Position numbers and translations under genes: made by a program. This document shows, in pieces, positions 22,191-30,783 of a stretch of DNA of 37,760 nucleotides. A model generated the notes under the pieces. It made no database searches. It was not told where the DNA came from and saw only the letters and a program-made list of their open reading frames with translations. Numbering within the stretch: the first letter of the stretch is position 1; each line of letters opens with the position of its first letter. Location: contig NZ_LJBR01000004.1 in NCBI RefSeq assembly GCF_001282115.1, positions 1-37,760 on the forward strand. The letters run 5' to 3'. Origin of the DNA: Streptomyces sp. NRRL B-24085 (GTDB lineage Bacteria > Actinomycetota > Actinomycetes > Streptomycetales > Streptomycetaceae).

Positions 22191-24032
22191 GTGCGCGAGC
22201 TGGGTTACGCTCGTCTTTCACTGGGGGTGAACTGGCGTGCATCGAACGTGACTTCGGGGGCCTTCTTGTCGGTACAGCGGTCGGTGTCGGCGGACGACGC
22301 GGCTGCCGCGCTGCGGCAGACCGGTGCCTCACCCCTGCGGCTCGGCGACCCGAGGCGCGTCGGCCCCTACGCACCCGTGGCGCTGCTCGGCAGCGGCGGC
22401 ATGGGACGCGTCTATCTGGCGCGTCCCGCGGACGACAGCCCCGGGCTGGTCGCGGTGAAGGTGATCAGGCCGGAGTACGCGGAGGACCCCAGGTTCCGGC
22501 GCCGGTTCGAGCGCGAGGCAGCCGTGCACGCCCGCCTCAGGACACCGCACGCACCGCGTCTGTGCGGCACGGGCTTCGAGGACGAACTGCTGTGGATGGC
22601 CACGGAGTACCTCCCGGGCTTCGACCTGGCGGAAGCCGTGAGGGAGTACGGCGCCCTGGAGCCGGCCGCGGTGTGGCGGCTGTTGGCGGAGCTGGGGCAG
22701 GCACTCGCGGGTCTCGCCGACGAGGAGATCGTGCACCGCGACCTGAAGCCGTCCAACGTGCTGCTCTCGGTCCGCGGTGCCCACGTGATCGACTTCGGGA
22801 TCTCCAAGGCCGTCGACGCCAGCGCGATCACCGGCACGGGCAACCGGGTGGGGACCCCGGCCTACATGTCGCCCGAGCATCTGCGGGAGGGCCGCTCCGA
22901 CACCGCGTCGGACGTCTTCTCGCTGGCCGGGACCCTGGTCTACGCGACCACGGGACGTGCCCCGTTCGGCGACGGCACGGGCGTCGACGTGATGCACCGC
23001 GTGGCGTACGAGGACCCCAACCCCGAGGTGGTCGGGGAGATCTCGGCGGCGGACCAGGAGCTCGGTGCCCTGCTGACCGCCTGCCTGGACAAGGACCCCG
23101 CGCGACGGCCCGGCCCGCGGGAGCTGGTCGACGCCGCCCGGGTCCGTCCCAGGGCCTCCGTCTGGCCGGAGCCGCTGGGCGGCAAGGTGCTCGCCCGGCA
23201 GCAGGCGTACGAACTGCTGCACGGTCTGCCGGTCGCCCGCATGGGCTGTCTGCGGTCTCCCGGCGATCTGCCGCCGGTGGTGTCCGCGCGCCTCCCGCAG
23301 CCCGCTGCGCTGTCCGCGCCCTCCGAGGGGCAGCCGCCCGCGAAGCCCGCCGGCGGCCCACCGCAGCCCCCGCCGGACCCTCCGGAGACCCCGGTTCGCA
23401 GCCGCAGGAAGGTGTTACTGGTCGCCGTCGCGGCCGTCACGATCTGCGTCGTGGCCGCGATGGCGCTGCTGCTGATCCGGCAGGACCCCCCTGCCTCCGC
23501 TTCGCCGGAATCCGGTGCCGGCAGGGCTGAGGGCACCGGCCCCCGTGGCCCCGCCACCGGTTCGCTCTCCCCGAGCACGGGCGGACTGAGCCGCCCGGAC
23601 GTCGACGGCGCCGTGGCGGAGAACCCCGACACAGAGCCGGGGGCCACCTCGGCGGAGCCCCGTGCCTCGGGCTCCACCGGCGGCCAGGACATCGACACCC
23701 GCCCTACCGGTGACGATCCGTCGACCGCTCCGTCTGCTGTCACCCCGTCCGCCGACAGCCCGTCCACCGGGACCGGCACCGCTCCCTGGCTCGCGGAATG
23801 CACCTACTACGACGGCAACGGACGCACCCGCCTCGGCGACAGCGGCAAACGCGTACAGCAGGTGCAGTGCATGCTGACGGAGCGCGGTTACGGCGTGGGA
23901 GGCACCGGCGTGGACGGTGAGTTCGGCTCCGGCACGGAGGACGCGGTCCGCGCCTTCCAGAGCGACCGGGGCCTGAGCGCGAACGGCGTCGTGGCACACG
24001 ACACGTGGGTCGCGCTCCGCAGCGCCGAGTGA
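22191..24032 (+). CDS. Ser/Thr protein kinase with extracellular peptidoglycan-binding domain, TTA codon
   Basis: Up to 613 aa. A Hanks-type kinase domain (about 58-320) has the loop GSGGMGRVYLA, Lys90 in VAVKVI, HRDLKPSN with Asp184, DFGIS, and SPEH in place of APE, so it looks active. A Pro-rich juxtamembrane part leads to one membrane helix (about 408-430), a Ser/Thr/Pro-rich extracellular linker, and a C-terminal PG_binding_1 domain (about 553-612: DSGKRVQQVQCMLTERGYGV and FGSGTEDAVRAFQSDRG). It would sense the cell wall in place of PASTA repeats. A TTA Leu codon (23415-23417) in the membrane helix implies bldA dependence. The start is uncertain: GTG 22227, GTG 22248 or TTG 22269 are alternatives, and a possible -10 TACGCT (22206-22211) would exclude 22191. 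Confidence 0.88.
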   Translation: MRELGYARLSLGVNWRASNVTSGAFLSVQRSVSADDAAAALRQTGASPLRLGDPRRVGPYAPVALLGSGGMGRVYLARPADDSPGLVAVKVIRPEYAEDPRFRRRFEREAAVHARLRTPHAPRLCGTGFEDELLWMATEYLPGFDLAEAVREYGALEPAAVWRLLAELGQALAGLADEEIVHRDLKPSNVLLSVRGAHVIDFGISKAVDASAITGTGNRVGTPAYMSPEHLREGRSDTASDVFSLAGTLVYATTGRAPFGDGTGVDVMHRVAYEDPNPEVVGEISAADQELGALLTACLDKDPARRPGPRELVDAARVRPRASVWPEPLGGKVLARQQAYELLHGLPVARMGCLRSPGDLPPVVSARLPQPAALSAPSEGQPPAKPAGGPPQPPPDPPETPVRSRRKVLLVAVAAVTICVVAAMALLLIRQDPPASASPESGAGRAEGTGPRGPATGSLSPSTGGLSRPDVDGAVAENPDTEPGATSAEPRASGSTGGQDIDTRPTGDDPSTAPSAVTPSADSPSTGTGTAPWLAECTYYDGNGRTRLGDSGKRVQQVQCMLTERGYGVGGTGVDGEFGSGTEDAVRAFQSDRGLSANGVVAHDTWVALRSAE

Positions 24033-24057
24033 CCGCACCCGGACCGACGCGCCGCAC

Positions 24058-25572
24058 TCACTCGTCGATCACGGCGCCGAAGCGGGCGCCGTGGCCGTTG
24101 CCGCCGAGAGCGGCGGCGCCGTAGGAACGGGAACCGTCGGCGAGCAGGCCGTCACCGCTCGCGGGCAGCAGCCACACCGCGCCGTCACCGGCGTTCTCGT
24201 CGGGCGCCGCGGCCACCAGCTCCGCCCGGCCGTCGCCGTCGGTGTCCACGAGCCGCACCTGGGCGCCCCAACCGTCACCGGCCTCGGCGGCACCGGGGAC
24301 GCCCGGGGAGTTCTGGTCGAAGTACTGGGCCCCGGTGCCGGTGACGCCCTCCTGCGAGCCGCGCAGCAGCCACACCGCGCCCGCCCGCTGTTCGCCGTCC
24401 GCGTCCTCGCCGGGCGCGCCGACCGCCACATCGGCGAAACCGTCACCGTCGACGTCGGCGACGGAGAGGTCGTTGCCCCACGCGTCGCCCTGCTCGCCCG
24501 CTCCGGGCACGCCCGGGGAGTTCTGCGACCACCACTGCGGGGCGGTACCGGGGCCCTCCGTGCCGGCGGGTCCCTCCCCGCCGCCGTAGTAGACGCCGAC
24601 CAGACCGCCGGGCGCGTCCGCGTCACCGGCCGTGTCGTCCACGCCGCTGAGCTGGCCGACCACGAGGTCGTCGTAGCCGTCGCCGTTGACGTCGCCGGAG
24701 GCGGTGCCCAGGCCGCCGTGCAGGTCGTACCGGTAGCCCAGGCCCTCTTCTCCGCCCGCGTAGTAGGCGGACCAGCCCTTGGTGTAGTCGTCGTCGGGGC
24801 TGTAGCCGGAGACGACGAGGTCGGCGAAGCCGTCGTGGTCGTAGTCGCCGGTGGTCAGGTAGGCGGCCTGGAGGGTGTGGCCGGTGGAGTGCGGGGTGCC
24901 GACCTGGCGCAGGACGCCCGCGTGGTAGGTGAAGACGTGCAGGCCCACCTTCTGGTCCAGGACGACGAGCTGGTCGCCGACGATGTCGCCGGTGAACCGG
25001 GCGGCGGCCACCGCGTGGCCGAACCGGGCGCCCTCGACGGGGGTGGCGGCGGTGAAGGTGGCGGTGCGCCCGGTGTCGAGGCCGTGCGCCGAGCCGTAGA
25101 CGACGGTCACCCGGCCCGCGTCCTCGACGGTGCCCTCGTCCTCGCCGGGGGTGCCGATGACCGCGTCGTCATAGCCGTCGCCGTCCAGGTCGCCGGTCGC
25201 CACGGCCTGTCCGAAGTGGTCACCGGTCTCGGAGGTGCCGGGCACGCCCTTGGTCGACTGGCTGACGACCTGGACCTCGCCCTTGGGCACGGTGTTGTTG
25301 GTGCCGATGCCGTTGGGGGCGCCGTACTGGACGGTGACGTACCCGGCGCCCTCCTTGCCGTCGACGGTGCCCTCCGGGACGCCGACGAGGAGGTCGCTGT
25401 AGCCGTCGCCGTCGAAGTCGCTGTTGCGGTCGGCGGCGGCGGTGCCGCCGGGGACGCCCGCGAAGGCGGCCGGTGCGGCCAGGATGCCCGCCCCGGCCAG
25501 CAGCAGGAAGGAGGCCGCCGCTACGGCGGCGGAGCCCGCGGTACGCCGGGTGGTGCGCGTGGTGATGCTCAT
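24058..25572 (-). CDS. Secreted FG-GAP/VCBS beta-propeller protein
   Basis: 504 aa. A signal peptide (MSITTRTTRRTAGSAAVAAA, hydrophobic core, cleavage after AFA near residue 38) is followed by an integrin-alpha-like propeller. Calcium-loop blades are visible as DFDGDGYSD, DLDGDGYDD, DYDHDGFAD, DVNGDGYDD, DVDGDGFAD and DTDGDGRAE, spaced about 60-70 residues, with one weaker blade between the second and third (FGHAVAAARFTGDIVGDQLV), giving seven. Such proteins act outside the cell in adhesion or binding; the ligand is unknown. The ATG at 25572 has a GGGGGAA ribosome site. It is convergent with the kinase gene, with stops only 25 bp apart. Confidence 0.9.
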   Translation of the reverse strand: MSITTRTTRRTAGSAAVAAASFLLLAGAGILAAPAAFAGVPGGTAAADRNSDFDGDGYSDLLVGVPEGTVDGKEGAGYVTVQYGAPNGIGTNNTVPKGEVQVVSQSTKGVPGTSETGDHFGQAVATGDLDGDGYDDAVIGTPGEDEGTVEDAGRVTVVYGSAHGLDTGRTATFTAATPVEGARFGHAVAAARFTGDIVGDQLVVLDQKVGLHVFTYHAGVLRQVGTPHSTGHTLQAAYLTTGDYDHDGFADLVVSGYSPDDDYTKGWSAYYAGGEEGLGYRYDLHGGLGTASGDVNGDGYDDLVVGQLSGVDDTAGDADAPGGLVGVYYGGGEGPAGTEGPGTAPQWWSQNSPGVPGAGEQGDAWGNDLSVADVDGDGFADVAVGAPGEDADGEQRAGAVWLLRGSQEGVTGTGAQYFDQNSPGVPGAAEAGDGWGAQVRLVDTDGDGRAELVAAAPDENAGDGAVWLLPASGDGLLADGSRSYGAAALGGNGHGARFGAVIDE

Positions 25573-25734
25573 GTCTGTTCCCCCCGTGGGAAGTTGATGA
25601 TGTGTCAGTCGGCTGGTCCGGCCGACCGGTTCTGGTCGCAACGCAGGGTTCGACACGACGGGCCCGGTACTGGTTGTGGGGGCCCGGCGTGCTGTGACAC
25701 GGCGGTGACATCCGTTTCCCGCCCACGACACCCG

Positions 25735-25753
25735 GTACGGTTCCGGGCCGTAC
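25735..25753 (-). terminator. Hairpin after the VOC gene
   Basis: GTACGG (25735-25740) and CCGTAC (25748-25753) form a 6-bp stem with a 7-nt loop starting 4 nt after the stop codon of the leftward VOC gene. The rest of the 25573-25734 gap shows no gene. Confidence 0.5.
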
Positions 25754-25756
25754 GGT

Positions 25757-26182
25757 TCAGCGCACCGGCTCGCCGATGCCCAGCAGGTTGCCCTCGCTGT
25801 CGCGGAACCAGGCCGCGCGCTCCCCTCGGGAGTGCTTGCTCGGGTAGTTGCCCTCGACGTCGGCGATGCCGTCCTTCGTGCGCAGGCCGGGGACGTCGAA
25901 CTCCTCGAAGACCACGCCGCGCTGACGGAGTTGGGAGACCGCCGTCTCGATGTCGTCGACCTCCCAGCCCATCTGGGTGAAGGTGCCGGGCGAGGTTCCG
26001 GTCGACTGGAAGAGGGCGAAGTCGGTGCCGCCGCAGCGGTACAGCAGTCCGCCGGGGCGTTCGTCGACGGGCTCCAGTCCCAGCCGCTCGGCATAGAAGC
26101 GCCGGGCCCGGTCCAGGTCCTGCGCGGGCAGCCGGGTCGCCACGCGCCCCCGGGCCAGAATGTTCCTGTCGTCTGCGGTCAT
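25757..26182 (-). CDS. VOC/glyoxalase-family protein
   Basis: 141 aa with two VOC modules: ARGRVATRLPAQDLDRARRF at the N-terminus, FALFQSTGTSPGTFTQMGWE in the first module, VDDIETAVSQLRQRGVVFEE opening the second and AAWFRDSEGNLLGIGEP at the end. It resembles bleomycin-resistance/glyoxalase-like proteins of unknown substrate. The ATG at 26182 (MTADDRNILA) was chosen for the family-typical N-terminus; GAGTGGGGG lies directly upstream. It is divergent from the flavoprotein gene with a 259-bp gap. Confidence 0.88.
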   Translation of the reverse strand: MTADDRNILARGRVATRLPAQDLDRARRFYAERLGLEPVDERPGGLLYRCGGTDFALFQSTGTSPGTFTQMGWEVDDIETAVSQLRQRGVVFEEFDVPGLRTKDGIADVEGNYPSKHSRGERAAWFRDSEGNLLGIGEPVR

Positions 26183-26441
26183 GCCCCCACTCTCGCCCGC
26201 CGCCTCGCCGAACGGGGAACGCCCGCGCCCTGTCAGTGCCGGGCGAACTGGAGCCGGGAGGATCACCGTCAGTCGCCGCCGGGTCCGGAGAGGTTGCCGC
26301 AAGGGGTCGGTGGCCAGGCGGTGGGGCACGTCGTCCTGCCTCCACCGGCGTCAACAGCGGCTCCTGTAGGGGGCGTTGACACTCTTCGGGTTCGGCGTCA
26401 CGGTGAGGGTTCTGCCGCGCATCGGGCCCGGAGGTCTCGCC

Positions 26442-27629
26442 TTGGCTGGTTCATCCGCACCGAACTCGGACGCCGGACTCCTCGAACGTGTACGGAAACT
26501 GCAGCCCCTCATCCGTGCGCACGCCGTGGGCACGGAGCAGCGACGCCGGGTGGCCGGAGAGGTCGTCGCGGCCCTGACGGACGCCGGGGTCCACCGCATG
26601 AACGTGCCCCGCCGGTACGGCGGTCACCAGTCCTCGGTGCGCACACAGGTCGACGTGCTGAGCGAGGTCTCGGCCGCGTGCGGGTCGACCGGGTTCACGG
26701 CACTCATCCAGGCCGGGTGCGCGTTCATCGCCGCGCTCTTTCCGGACGAGGCACAGGACGAGATCTTCGCCGACCCCGGCGTACGGGTCAGCGGCACCCT
26801 CGTCCCCAAGGCCAAGGCCCGCCCGGTGGACGGTGGTTACGTGGTCGACGGCACCTCGCCGTTCGCCACCGGCTGCCAGGACTCCGACTGGCACCTGCTG
26901 ACCGCCGTGGCCGACACGGGGGATGGCCGCCCTCCGCGTCTGTTGTGGACGGCCGTTCCGATGTCCGACCTCGACGTGCTCGACGACTGGCACGTCTCCG
27001 GGCTCGCCGGGAGCGGCAGCAACAGCGTCGTGGCCCGTGACGTCCTTGTCCCGGCCCACCGTGTCCTGGAGCTGGGGCCGTTGCTCGGCGGTTCCTTCCC
27101 GTCACGGCGCAACAGCGCCGACCCCTTCTACGGCATGCCGGTCCTCCTGCTGTTCTGCGCCTGGACGGCGGCCGGCGCCCTCGGCCCCGCCCGGGCGGCG
27201 CTGGCGGAGTTCGGCGAGCGCGTCCACCAGCGGGGCATCACCTACACGTTCTACGAGCGTCAGCGCGACGCCCCGGTGACGCACCTGCAGTTCGCCGAGG
27301 CCGCGATGAAGATCTCCTGCGCCGAACTGCTCACCGACGACTACGTCTCGCTGATCGACGCCCGGGTCGCCGACGGGAACTCCTACACGACGGAGGAACG
27401 GGCGCGGATCCGGGCCCAGAGCGGTTATGTGGCGCGGCTGTGCAAGGAGGCCGTGGACCTGATCGGTTCCGCGTCCGGAGCGTCGTCGCTGCGGCTGGAG
27501 GTGCCGGTCCAGCGGGCCGTGCGGGACCTGAACGCCCTCAACCTGCACTCCTTCGTCAACCCCGCCGCCAATCTGGAGCTGTACGGCAGGGTGCTGTCCG
27601 GGCTGGACGCCGGTACGCCCTTCCTCTGA
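26442..27629 (+). CDS. Acyl-CoA-dehydrogenase-fold flavoprotein, monooxygenase-like
   Basis: 395 aa of the acyl-CoA dehydrogenase superfamily. N-terminal helices (LLERVRKLQPLIRAHAVGTE), the beta barrel (GVRVSGTLVPKAKARPVDGG, GLAGSGSNSVVARDVLVPAH) and the C-terminal four-helix bundle (AAMKISCAELLTDDYVSLID) are all present. The sequence best suits group-D two-component flavin monooxygenases such as HsaA or HpaB-type enzymes, which use reduced flavin from a separate reductase; none is nearby. The catalytic Glu of true acyl-CoA dehydrogenases is not obvious. The start is TTG at 26442, with GGAGG 7 nt upstream. A TTGACA at 26376 may belong to its promoter. Confidence 0.85.
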   Translation: MAGSSAPNSDAGLLERVRKLQPLIRAHAVGTEQRRRVAGEVVAALTDAGVHRMNVPRRYGGHQSSVRTQVDVLSEVSAACGSTGFTALIQAGCAFIAALFPDEAQDEIFADPGVRVSGTLVPKAKARPVDGGYVVDGTSPFATGCQDSDWHLLTAVADTGDGRPPRLLWTAVPMSDLDVLDDWHVSGLAGSGSNSVVARDVLVPAHRVLELGPLLGGSFPSRRNSADPFYGMPVLLLFCAWTAAGALGPARAALAEFGERVHQRGITYTFYERQRDAPVTHLQFAEAAMKISCAELLTDDYVSLIDARVADGNSYTTEERARIRAQSGYVARLCKEAVDLIGSASGASSLRLEVPVQRAVRDLNALNLHSFVNPAANLELYGRVLSGLDAGTPFL

Positions 27630-27640
27630 GGCCCGGATGA

Positions 27641-27668
27641 GGCCTCGGATCAGACCTCTGATGAGGCC
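27641..27668. terminator. First hairpin between convergent flavoprotein and GAPDH genes
   Basis: GGCCTC (27641-27646) pairs with GAGGCC (27663-27668), and inside it ATCAGA (27649-27654) pairs with TCTGAT (27657-27662), with a GG bulge. It lies 11 bp after the flavoprotein stop and is symmetric enough to work in both directions. Confidence 0.65.
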
Positions 27669-27678
27669 CCGGACGGAT

Positions 27679-27735
27679 CGGCCGTGCGGGCTCCCGTCGG
27701 CCTCGGCATCGGGTCGACGGGGCCGCGCACGGCCG
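27679..27735. terminator. Large nested hairpin before the GAPDH stop
   Basis: CGGCCGTGCG (27679-27688) pairs with CGCACGGCCG (27726-27735), and inside it CCCGTCG (27693-27699) pairs with CGACGGG (27715-27721). It lies 18 bp beyond the GAPDH stop on the minus strand and probably ends that transcript. Confidence 0.7.
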
Positions 27736-27753
27736 TGAGGGTCCGCGGGCCGG

Positions 27754-28752
27754 TCAGCCGTCGGCCAGGAGCTCCAGGGTGTCGATCACGCGGTTCGAGA
27801 AGCCCCACTCGTTGTCGTACCAGGCGACGACCTTGACGTGGCGGCCTTCGACGCGGGTGAGCGCCGAGTCGAAGATCGACGAGGCGGGGTTGCCCGTGAT
27901 GTCCGAGGAGACCAGCGGGTCCTCCGAGTACTCGAGGACGCCGGCCAGGGGGCCCTCGGCCGCGGAGCGGTAGGCGGCGAGCACGTCCTCGCGGGTCACG
28001 TCGCGGGCGACGGTCGTGTTGAGCTCGACGATCGAGCCGACCGGCACGGGGACGCGGATCGAGTCGCCGGACAGCTTGCCGTCCAGGTTGGGGAGCACGA
28101 GCCCGATCGCCTTGGCGGCGCCGGTCGTGGTGGGCACGATGTTGACACCGGCGGCGCGGGCGCGACGGGGGTCGCGGTGCGGGCCGTCCTGGAGGTTCTG
28201 CTCCTGGGTGTAGGCGTGCACCGTGGTCATGAAGCCGTGCTCGATGCCGGCGAGGTCGTCGAGGACCGATGCCAGCGGGGCGAGGGCGTTGGTCGTGCAC
28301 GAGGCGTTGGAGACGATGGTGTGCACGTCCGGGTCGTAGGCGTCGGTGTTGACCCCGTACGCGAGGGTGACGTCGGCGCCGTCCGAGGGCGCGCTGACGA
28401 GGACCTTCTTCGCGCCCGCGTCGAGGTGGGCGCGGGCCGCCTTGGCCGAGGTGAACCGGCCGGTGGCCTCCAGCACGATGTCGACGCCGAGTTCGGCCCA
28501 GGGCAGCTGCGCCGGTTCGCGCTCGGCGAGCACGGTGATGCGGCGTCCGTCGACGACCAGGGTGTTCCCGTCGACGGTCACCGGACGGCCGAGGCGGCCG
28601 GCCGTGCTGTCGTAGGCGAGCAGCCTCGCGAGGGCGGCGGGTTCGGTGAGGTCGTTGACGGCGACGATCTCCAGGGCGCTGTCGCGTTCGAGGAGCGCGC
28701 GCAGCACATTGCGTCCGATACGGCCGAATCCGTTGATGGCGATGCGAGTCAT
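27754..28752 (-). CDS. gap: Glyceraldehyde-3-phosphate dehydrogenase, type I
   Basis: Cytosolic glycolytic enzyme (332 aa) converting glyceraldehyde 3-phosphate, NAD+ and phosphate to 1,3-bisphosphoglycerate. The Rossmann motif NGFGRIGR (residues 6-13), the catalytic Cys152 in SNASCTTN, HAYTQEQN, and WYDNEWGFSNRV near the C-terminus are all intact; AVNDLT after the second strand favours NAD. The ATG at 28752 has GGAAGGGA upstream. It follows a GlxA-type regulator by 118 bp rather than sitting in the usual gap-pgk-tpi cluster, so it is likely a second, accessory GAPDH, perhaps for stress conditions. That last point is inference. Confidence 0.95.
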   Translation of the reverse strand: MTRIAINGFGRIGRNVLRALLERDSALEIVAVNDLTEPAALARLLAYDSTAGRLGRPVTVDGNTLVVDGRRITVLAEREPAQLPWAELGVDIVLEATGRFTSAKAARAHLDAGAKKVLVSAPSDGADVTLAYGVNTDAYDPDVHTIVSNASCTTNALAPLASVLDDLAGIEHGFMTTVHAYTQEQNLQDGPHRDPRRARAAGVNIVPTTTGAAKAIGLVLPNLDGKLSGDSIRVPVPVGSIVELNTTVARDVTREDVLAAYRSAAEGPLAGVLEYSEDPLVSSDITGNPASSIFDSALTRVEGRHVKVVAWYDNEWGFSNRVIDTLELLADG

Positions 28753-28870
28753 GAATGGTGTCCCTTCCCTATGCCCACCAGGCTCGCGCGCGGCATCGCC
28801 CGCTGACAGTGGCGGGATCGCCACGGTTCAAAAGGATCGCGCCAAGCCCGTGCCCGTGCCGAAGGAAGGG

Positions 28871-29827
28871 CTACTCGCCCCGGGTGAAGGTGCGGCGGTA
28901 CTCGCTCGGTGTCGTGCCCAGGATGCGCTGGAAGTGCGTGCGCAGATTCGCGCCCGTGCCGAGTCCGACGTCGGTGGCGATCTGCTCGACGCTCCGCTCC
29001 GAACGCTCCAGCAGCTCGCGGGCCAGGTCGATGCGGGCGCGCATGACCCACTGCATCGGCGTGTATCCGGTCTCCTCGACGAAGCGGCGGGAGAACGTGC
29101 GCGGCGAGACCGCGGCCTGGCGCGCCAGGGTGTCGAGGGTGAGGGGTTCGCCGAGTCGGTGCAGGGCCCACTCCCGGGTGGCGGCGAAACGCTCGCCGAG
29201 CGGTTCGGGCACGCTGCGCGGCACGTACTGGGCCTGGCCGCCGCTGCGGTAGGGGGCCGCGACCAGGCGCCGGGCCGCGTGGTTGGAGGCGGCCACCCCG
29301 AGGTCGCCACGCAGGATGTGCAGGCACAGGTCGATGCCGGAGGCGGCGCCGGCCGAGGTCAGCACGCTGCCCTCGTCGACGAACAGCACGTTCTCGTCGA
29401 CCCGGACCAGGGGGTGCTTCGCCGCGAGGGCCCTCGTGTAGTGCCAGTGGGTCGTGGCACGCCGGCCGTCGAGCAGGCCGGTCGCGGCCAGGGCGAAGGC
29501 GCCGGTCGAGATGGCGGCCAGCCGTGCGCCCCTGTCGTGGGCGGCGACCAGGGCCTGGACGACGGCCGGCGGCGGGTCCTCACGGTCCGGGAAGCGGTAG
29601 CCGGGGATGAACACGAGGTCCGCCCACGCGAGCGCCTCAAGGCCGTGGGCGACGTGGTACGACAGCCCGTCCCCGCCGCTCACCAGCCCGGGTGCCGCAC
29701 CGCACAGCCGTACCTCGTACGGCATGCTCGCGCGCGTGGTGAACACCTGCGCGGGGATGCCGACGTCCAGGGGCTTGGCGCCTTCGAGGACGAGAACGGC
29801 GACGCGGCGAAGGCGGGAGGCTGACAC
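28871..29827 (-). CDS. GlxA/FtrA-type AraC-family transcriptional regulator
   Basis: 318 aa. The N-terminal DJ-1/PfpI-like domain (about 8-180) carries LVFIPGYRFPD and STGAFALAATGLLDGRRATT; the C-terminal AraC domain (about 220-315) has two HTHs (TLDTLARQAAVSPRTFSRRF and SVEQIATDVGLGTGANLRTH). In many relatives the nucleophile-elbow residue is Cys (CTGAF or CSGAF); here it is Ser107, so this domain is probably a ligand sensor without thiol chemistry. The start is GTG at 29827. Only 20 bp separate it from the upstream osmC-like gene, and the GAPDH gene follows, so they may be co-transcribed. Confidence 0.92.
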   Translation of the reverse strand: MSASRLRRVAVLVLEGAKPLDVGIPAQVFTTRASMPYEVRLCGAAPGLVSGGDGLSYHVAHGLEALAWADLVFIPGYRFPDREDPPPAVVQALVAAHDRGARLAAISTGAFALAATGLLDGRRATTHWHYTRALAAKHPLVRVDENVLFVDEGSVLTSAGAASGIDLCLHILRGDLGVAASNHAARRLVAAPYRSGGQAQYVPRSVPEPLGERFAATREWALHRLGEPLTLDTLARQAAVSPRTFSRRFVEETGYTPMQWVMRARIDLARELLERSERSVEQIATDVGLGTGANLRTHFQRILGTTPSEYRRTFTRGE

Positions 29828-29847
29828 GGGGACAGGCTACGAGGCGG

Positions 29848-30276
29848 TCAGGCGCCCTCGACGGTCGCGGTGACCGGTGTGCCGATCTCGACCGTACGGC
29901 TGACCGTGCACAGGCGGTCGTGGGAGGTCTTCACCGCCCGGGGCAGGATGGCGCGGGCCCGGTCCGCGCCCTCGCCGTCGGGGAAGGTCACGGTGAAGGT
30001 GACCGCGAGGTCGGTCAGCCGGTTGCCGAGTTCGTCGCTGACCTTGTTGCCGCTCACCTCGACGGTGAAGGTGTCGGGCTCGGCGTGACGGCTGGTGGCG
30101 AGGTCGACGTCGACCGCCGTGCACCCGCCGAGCGCGGCGAGCAGCAGTTCGACGGGGGTGAACTCGCTGTCGTCGCCGGTGCCGAAGCTGATCGTGCCGC
30201 CCCGGGTGTTGGTGGCGGTGAAGTGGCCGGTGCTGGTGCGCTCGACGGTGACGGACCGCGCGGAGTTTTCGCTCAT
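29848..30276 (-). CDS. OsmC/Ohr-family peroxiredoxin-like protein
   Basis: 142 aa. OsmC-fold proteins reduce organic hydroperoxides with a pair of cysteines. Cys52 (ALGGCTAVD) and Cys123 (HDRLCTVSRT) occupy the two reactive positions, and Glu43 in TPVELL is the conserved acid. The length is typical and there is no signal peptide. The ATG at 30276 lacks a Shine-Dalgarno, and TAATGT lies 7 nt before it, so the transcript may be leaderless. With the GlxA regulator 20 bp downstream it suggests a peroxide or electrophile response group. Confidence 0.9.
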   Translation of the reverse strand: MSENSARSVTVERTSTGHFTATNTRGGTISFGTGDDSEFTPVELLLAALGGCTAVDVDLATSRHAEPDTFTVEVSGNKVSDELGNRLTDLAVTFTVTFPDGEGADRARAILPRAVKTSHDRLCTVSRTVEIGTPVTATVEGA

Positions 30277-30283
30277 GACGAGG

Positions 30284-30289
30284 ACATTA
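30284..30289 (-). promoter_or_regulatory. -10 box of the osmC-like gene
   Basis: TAATGT on the minus strand ends 7 nt before the ATG at 30276; no Shine-Dalgarno is present. No clear -35 was found. Confidence 0.45.
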
Positions 30290-30423
30290 GTGCGGGGCAC
30301 CGAACGGCGCCCACGGGCCCTGTCCCCTGCCTCGATGAAGCGGCCCGCCCGGTCGAGGGCGCCCGCGCGCCGTGGAGTCGAGGACCACACCGTCCGCCTG
30401 CCCCGTACCGCCTGATCTCGCGG

Positions 30424-30777
30424 TCAGCGCGGCTCGGCGGGCAGCAGCCCGTTCACCCAACTCGGCAGCTCCGGGTCCTCGCGCCAGGCCGCGGCGATCG
30501 TGAGGAGTGCGTCCCACGATGCCTGGGCGACGGGGCCGGGGTGACCGCTGTCGAGCTGCTCGTACAGCCGACGGTACAGACGGCACGTGACGTCGTAGAG
30601 GGCCCCGTTGACCTCCGCCACACGCGCCAGGGCGGAACCCGGGGCATGGGGCGGCTCCCCCTTGAGGCGGATGGTCACAGCCGCTGCCGCGTACGTCCGG
30701 CCGTCGATGAAGTCCCGCAGCGCGGCCACCTGGTCCCGTGTCGGCAAGGGGTGCTGGACGGAGCCCGATTCGGTCAT
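30424..30777 (-). CDS. Hypothetical protein (117 aa)
   Basis: A small soluble protein, MTESGSVQHPLPTRDQVAAL to GLLPAEPR, predicted mainly helical (EVNGALYDVTCRLYRRLYEQ; ASWDALLTIAAAWREDPELP). No domain is recognised. The frame has strong third-position GC, and the ATG at 30777 is preceded at 6 nt by TAGCCT without a Shine-Dalgarno, again the leaderless form. It stands between the osmC-like gene and the TAXI-protein operon, all on the minus strand, separated from both by 83 bp or more. Confidence 0.75.
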   Translation of the reverse strand: MTESGSVQHPLPTRDQVAALRDFIDGRTYAAAAVTIRLKGEPPHAPGSALARVAEVNGALYDVTCRLYRRLYEQLDSGHPGPVAQASWDALLTIAAAWREDPELPSWVNGLLPAEPR

Positions 30778-30783
30778 GCGGCA

